Assembly: GCF_011752005.1 (NCBI RefSeq)
Contig: NZ_JAAIJZ010000001.1
Coordinates: 310,001-374,000 of the forward strand
Direction of reading: 5' to 3'
Length of the DNA stretch: 64,000 bases
Source: Canibacter zhoujuaniae
Lineage (GTDB): Bacteria; Actinomycetota; Actinomycetes; Actinomycetales; Microbacteriaceae
A model generated the notes under the pieces. That model saw only the letters and a list, made by a program, of their open reading frames with translations, searched no databases and had not been told where the DNA came from. A program made the translations under genes and the position numbers. This document shows, in pieces, positions 61,826 to 64,000 of the stretch. The stretch's first letter is position 1; every line of letters starts with the position of its first letter.

Positions 61826-62854
61826 ATGAAAACCGCGCAGCTATTAAAGTACAACAAGCAGTCGATACAGCTTTCACTCGAGGAGGCTCCAAAGCCGACA
61901 CCCGCCCCTCACCAGGCTCTGCTGCGTGTGCTGACAGCGGGTGTGAACCCTCTTGACAACATGGTCTCCCGGGGCGAAGTAAAGCTCATCACGCCATACT
62001 CTCTGCCGCTTATTGCAGGCCATGAAGTGGTTGGCATCATTGAGGAACTAGCAACACCACACACCAGGTTTCAGCCGGGCGACAGGGTTTTTGCGAGGCT
62101 CCCGCTAGATAACATAGGTGCCTTTGCTGAATATGTTGCCGTAGATGTTGACGCACTCGCGCATGTGCCTGATGTTTTCAACGATGTGGAGGCTGCCGCG
62201 ATCCCGCTCACGGCGCTGACCGCCGTGCAGTCTCTGCAACTGATGGATCCGCAACCGGGCGAGACAATCTTCATTTCAGGGGGCACCGGCGCTCTGGGTG
62301 CAATGGCCATCCCCCTAGCTAAAGCCAAAGGGTTAACCGTCATCACAAACGGCTCTGCCAGTAACAGGGAGCGGGTGCTAGAGCTGGGTGCTGACCTTTT
62401 CTTCGACTATCGCACCCAAGACTACGCCACCGAGCTAGAAAATATAGATTATGTGCTCGACAGTGTAGGCGGCAAAGAGACTGAGCGCCAAATGGGAATC
62501 TTAAAACCCGGCGGGCACATAGTTTCTCTGCGCGCTCTGCCAAACGGCGCTTTTGCAAAGCGTATGGGCCTTTCTCTGTTCAAGCAGATGCTATTCACTC
62601 TGGCCGGCAGGAAGTTTGATGCGCTAGCCAAACGTCACAACGTCACCTATGATTTCCTTTTTGTAGAATCCAATGGTGCCCAGCTGCAAGATGCCGCAGC
62701 CGTGCTCGCCGAGCGCAGTATCTCCCCCGCTGTTGACGCGGTTTACGATCTTACCGATATTAATCAGGCACTTGAGAAGGTGGCGAACGGCCGCTCTAAG
62801 GGAAAGACGGTCTTAAACATCTCTAAGCAGAGTACCGGAGGAAATCGCGGCTAG
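61826..62854 (+). CDS. Zinc-free medium-chain dehydrogenase/reductase (quinone oxidoreductase-like)
   Basis: A 342-residue MDR protein. The N-terminal GroES-like domain contains AGVNPLDNMVSRGE and AGHEVVGIIEE; the Rossmann domain has the nucleotide motif SGGTGALGAMAIPLAKAKG near residue 150. The catalytic and structural zinc cysteines of alcohol dehydrogenases are missing, so it is a QOR or enoyl-reductase type using NADPH. The substrate is unknown. GGAAAGAAGG precedes the ATG. Its end overlaps the DnaQ gene tail to tail by four bases. A gap of 140 bases without recognisable features separates it from abi. Confidence 0.87.
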   Translation: MKTAQLLKYNKQSIQLSLEEAPKPTPAPHQALLRVLTAGVNPLDNMVSRGEVKLITPYSLPLIAGHEVVGIIEELATPHTRFQPGDRVFARLPLDNIGAFAEYVAVDVDALAHVPDVFNDVEAAAIPLTALTAVQSLQLMDPQPGETIFISGGTGALGAMAIPLAKAKGLTVITNGSASNRERVLELGADLFFDYRTQDYATELENIDYVLDSVGGKETERQMGILKPGGHIVSLRALPNGAFAKRMGLSLFKQMLFTLAGRKFDALAKRHNVTYDFLFVESNGAQLQDAAAVLAERSISPAVDAVYDLTDINQALEKVANGRSKGKTVLNISKQSTGGNRG

Positions 62855-64000
62855 TCGGCAAAGCGGATTATGTCGCGCGCTACTTCCTCGGCAATAATCG
62901 GGATCCCGTAAACACGCGCCTTCTTAGCTTTTAATGACTGTGAGTCTGGATCCCCCGCAATTAGCACCCGAGTTTTTTTCGCGATGCCGGCCAACTCTAC
63001 ACCGTGTGCTGCCAGGTACGCAGTCCAGTCTGCTCTACTAAACTTCTTTTCACCCGTCACGGTCACCCGATCACCGGCGTGCAACAGAATTCCCTGCAAA
63101 GGGCCCACTTGCTCAGAAGCAGGACGGCCGGCAGCACTCCCCTGCGACTGTGACCGAGCTGCGGCAGATAGGCTAGACCGGTTAGAAGCGAGAGCAGCCT
63201 TCGTAGCAGCTTCGGAAACACCCAAGGCGCTAGCAACAGTCAACACGATGTTGCGCTCTTGCTCGGTAATAACTCCATCAGCCCAGGCTTGTTCGATCAA
63301 CTGAGAAACATAACTCTCATGCAGCTCTCGCAGACCGTCACGGCCCACTCTATTATTATTAGCGAAAGATACTAACTGAGTCTGCTCAGTTAGCGACAGC
63401 TGCTGATCCAACAACACCAGATCTAACAGTTTGAAATATTCCTCAAACGCCACGCTCGCCACAGGCGCACGGTCACGAACCAGCCCAGCAAACCAGCCAC
63501 CATCACGCGCGGCGGCACGAGCCTCAGCAACAAGTTTTCGACTCAAAAGCACCGGCTGCTGCGGTGACGAAAGACCGGGTGTCGACCGCACACCGGTTAA
63601 ATCTGTAACCTGTGCGCACAGGGCGCTAATCATGTGGTCAAAAGCGGAAGTGTTTTTTAAGAGGTACTGGAAAAGCTTTGCGGTTGCGATGGCATCAGCA
63701 ACAGCAGCATGCGCCTGCTCATTAGTGATGCCGAGATACTCACAGCAGGCACCCAGTTTTACGCTCGGCAGATTTAAATATTTCTTCGCAAGGCTGACCG
63801 TGTCAATCACAGGCAGATCCTGTGCGGGGCCGCGCCCGCATCGTCGCAGCTCGTGATGAATAAAACCGCTATCAAACCGTGCATTGTGTGCGACGAGAAT
63901 GCGCCCATCGAGCGAGGACAACAACCTGTCAGCGATATCTGAAAAAATAGGGGCACCGCACACATCAGCGGCAGTAATTTTATGCACCTCTGTAGCGCTC
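62851..64000 (-). CDS. DnaQ-type exonuclease with C-terminal BRCT domain (partial)
   Basis: The frame runs off the right edge of the window, so the first exonuclease motif and the true start are missing; the GTG at 63987 is internal, within a VHKIT segment that corresponds to the VHGIT of DnaQ proteins. Visible are Exo II in LVAHNARFDSGFI and Exo III in AHAAVADAIATA, then a middle helical domain of about 170 residues, and a BRCT domain over the last 80 residues (GDRVTVTGEKKFSRADW...). DnaQ-BRCT proteins are common in Actinobacteria and are thought to act in DNA repair. Confidence 0.88.
   Translation of the reverse strand, partial: SATEVHKITAADVCGAPIFSDIADRLLSSLDGRILVAHNARFDSGFIHHELRRCGRGPAQDLPVIDTVSLAKKYLNLPSVKLGACCEYLGITNEQAHAAVADAIATAKLFQYLLKNTSAFDHMISALCAQVTDLTGVRSTPGLSSPQQPVLLSRKLVAEARAAARDGGWFAGLVRDRAPVASVAFEEYFKLLDLVLLDQQLSLTEQTQLVSFANNNRVGRDGLRELHESYVSQLIEQAWADGVITEQERNIVLTVASALGVSEAATKAALASNRSSLSAAARSQSQGSAAGRPASEQVGPLQGILLHAGDRVTVTGEKKFSRADWTAYLAAHGVELAGIAKKTRVLIAGDPDSQSLKAKKARVYGIPIIAEEVARDIIRFAD

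Noticed and set aside
1..64000. CRISPR arrays, insertion sequences, integrases and rRNA genes
   Set aside because: I looked for regularly spaced repeats, transposase or recombinase motifs and rRNA blocks and saw none; the phage traces are limited to 38216-40503.

Overview
The window is chromosomal DNA from a member of the Actinomycetota. It is most likely a Micrococcales bacterium of the Microbacteriaceae type, with a compact genome and only moderate GC for that group (judged by eye, not computed). The evidence is mycothiol synthesis (mshC), a fused PafBC regulator, a bcc-type cytochrome bc1 complex with a diheme cytochrome c, an actinobacterial cta/qcr gene arrangement, and lineage families such as DUF2017, DUF3043 and DUF3099. 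Genes are tightly packed, with many 1-4 bp overlaps and frequent GTG/TTG starts. Many genes carry a TANNNT -10 box only 6-9 bases before the start codon, as expected for leaderless mRNAs. I cannot name the species.

Layout. 1-12131: metK end, gluQ, an MFS exporter and SGNH hydrolase, an SF2 helicase, ligA, the gatCAB operon for Gln/Asn-tRNA transamidation, and dinB. 12075-16320 (minus): DUF2017-clpS-dedA-leuB, a second MFS gene and tRNA-Leu(GAG) with its terminator. 16432-33515 (plus): M20 peptidase, uppP, mshC, HAD phosphatase, trmI, pafBC, tatC, helY, lnt, an SDR-like protein, a methyltransferase, hisD, nrdR and pyrD. The Pup-proteasome genes and tatA that stand around pafBC in many Actinobacteria are absent here. 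33522-44745: DUF3043, an A-type Fe-S carrier, ctaC-D-F (plus) and the convergent qcrC-A-B/ctaE block (minus), which together encode the bcc-aa3 respiratory branch. 44982-55641: trpD, PAP2, an rRNA methyltransferase, a hydrolase, an exonuclease, bL31B, an ABC ATPase, serB, fabG, a SURF1-type oxidase assembly factor, an ABC-F ATPase and sufT. 55729-60489: sufC, a Rieske ferredoxin, sufD and sufB, with ctaA divergent from them behind a DtxR/IdeR-like iron box. 60750-64000: an Abi-family gene, a quinone-oxidoreductase-like gene and a DnaQ/BRCT gene cut by the window end.

Two accessory insertions stand out. First, between the convergent ends of the cta and qcr blocks lies a decayed phage segment: a broken ArpU/RinA-like late regulator and a broken HNH endonuclease. 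Between these two wrecks is an intact two-gene cassette, a two-helix membrane protein with a GAF domain followed by a Panacea (SocA/DUF4065) protein. A perfect 17-bp inverted repeat flanks its -10 box and covers its start codon. This looks like an unusual toxin-antitoxin or anti-phage module. Second, downstream of ctaA is an Abi_2 (AbiD/F) HEPN-type gene preceded by its own promoter and a nested three-stem RNA of about 70 nt ending at the ribosome binding site. This looks like an RNA-controlled abortive-infection toxin.

The rest is core metabolism. The Fe-S assembly genes (suf, sufT, A-type carrier), heme A synthase and SURF1 all serve the respiratory chain encoded in the same window.
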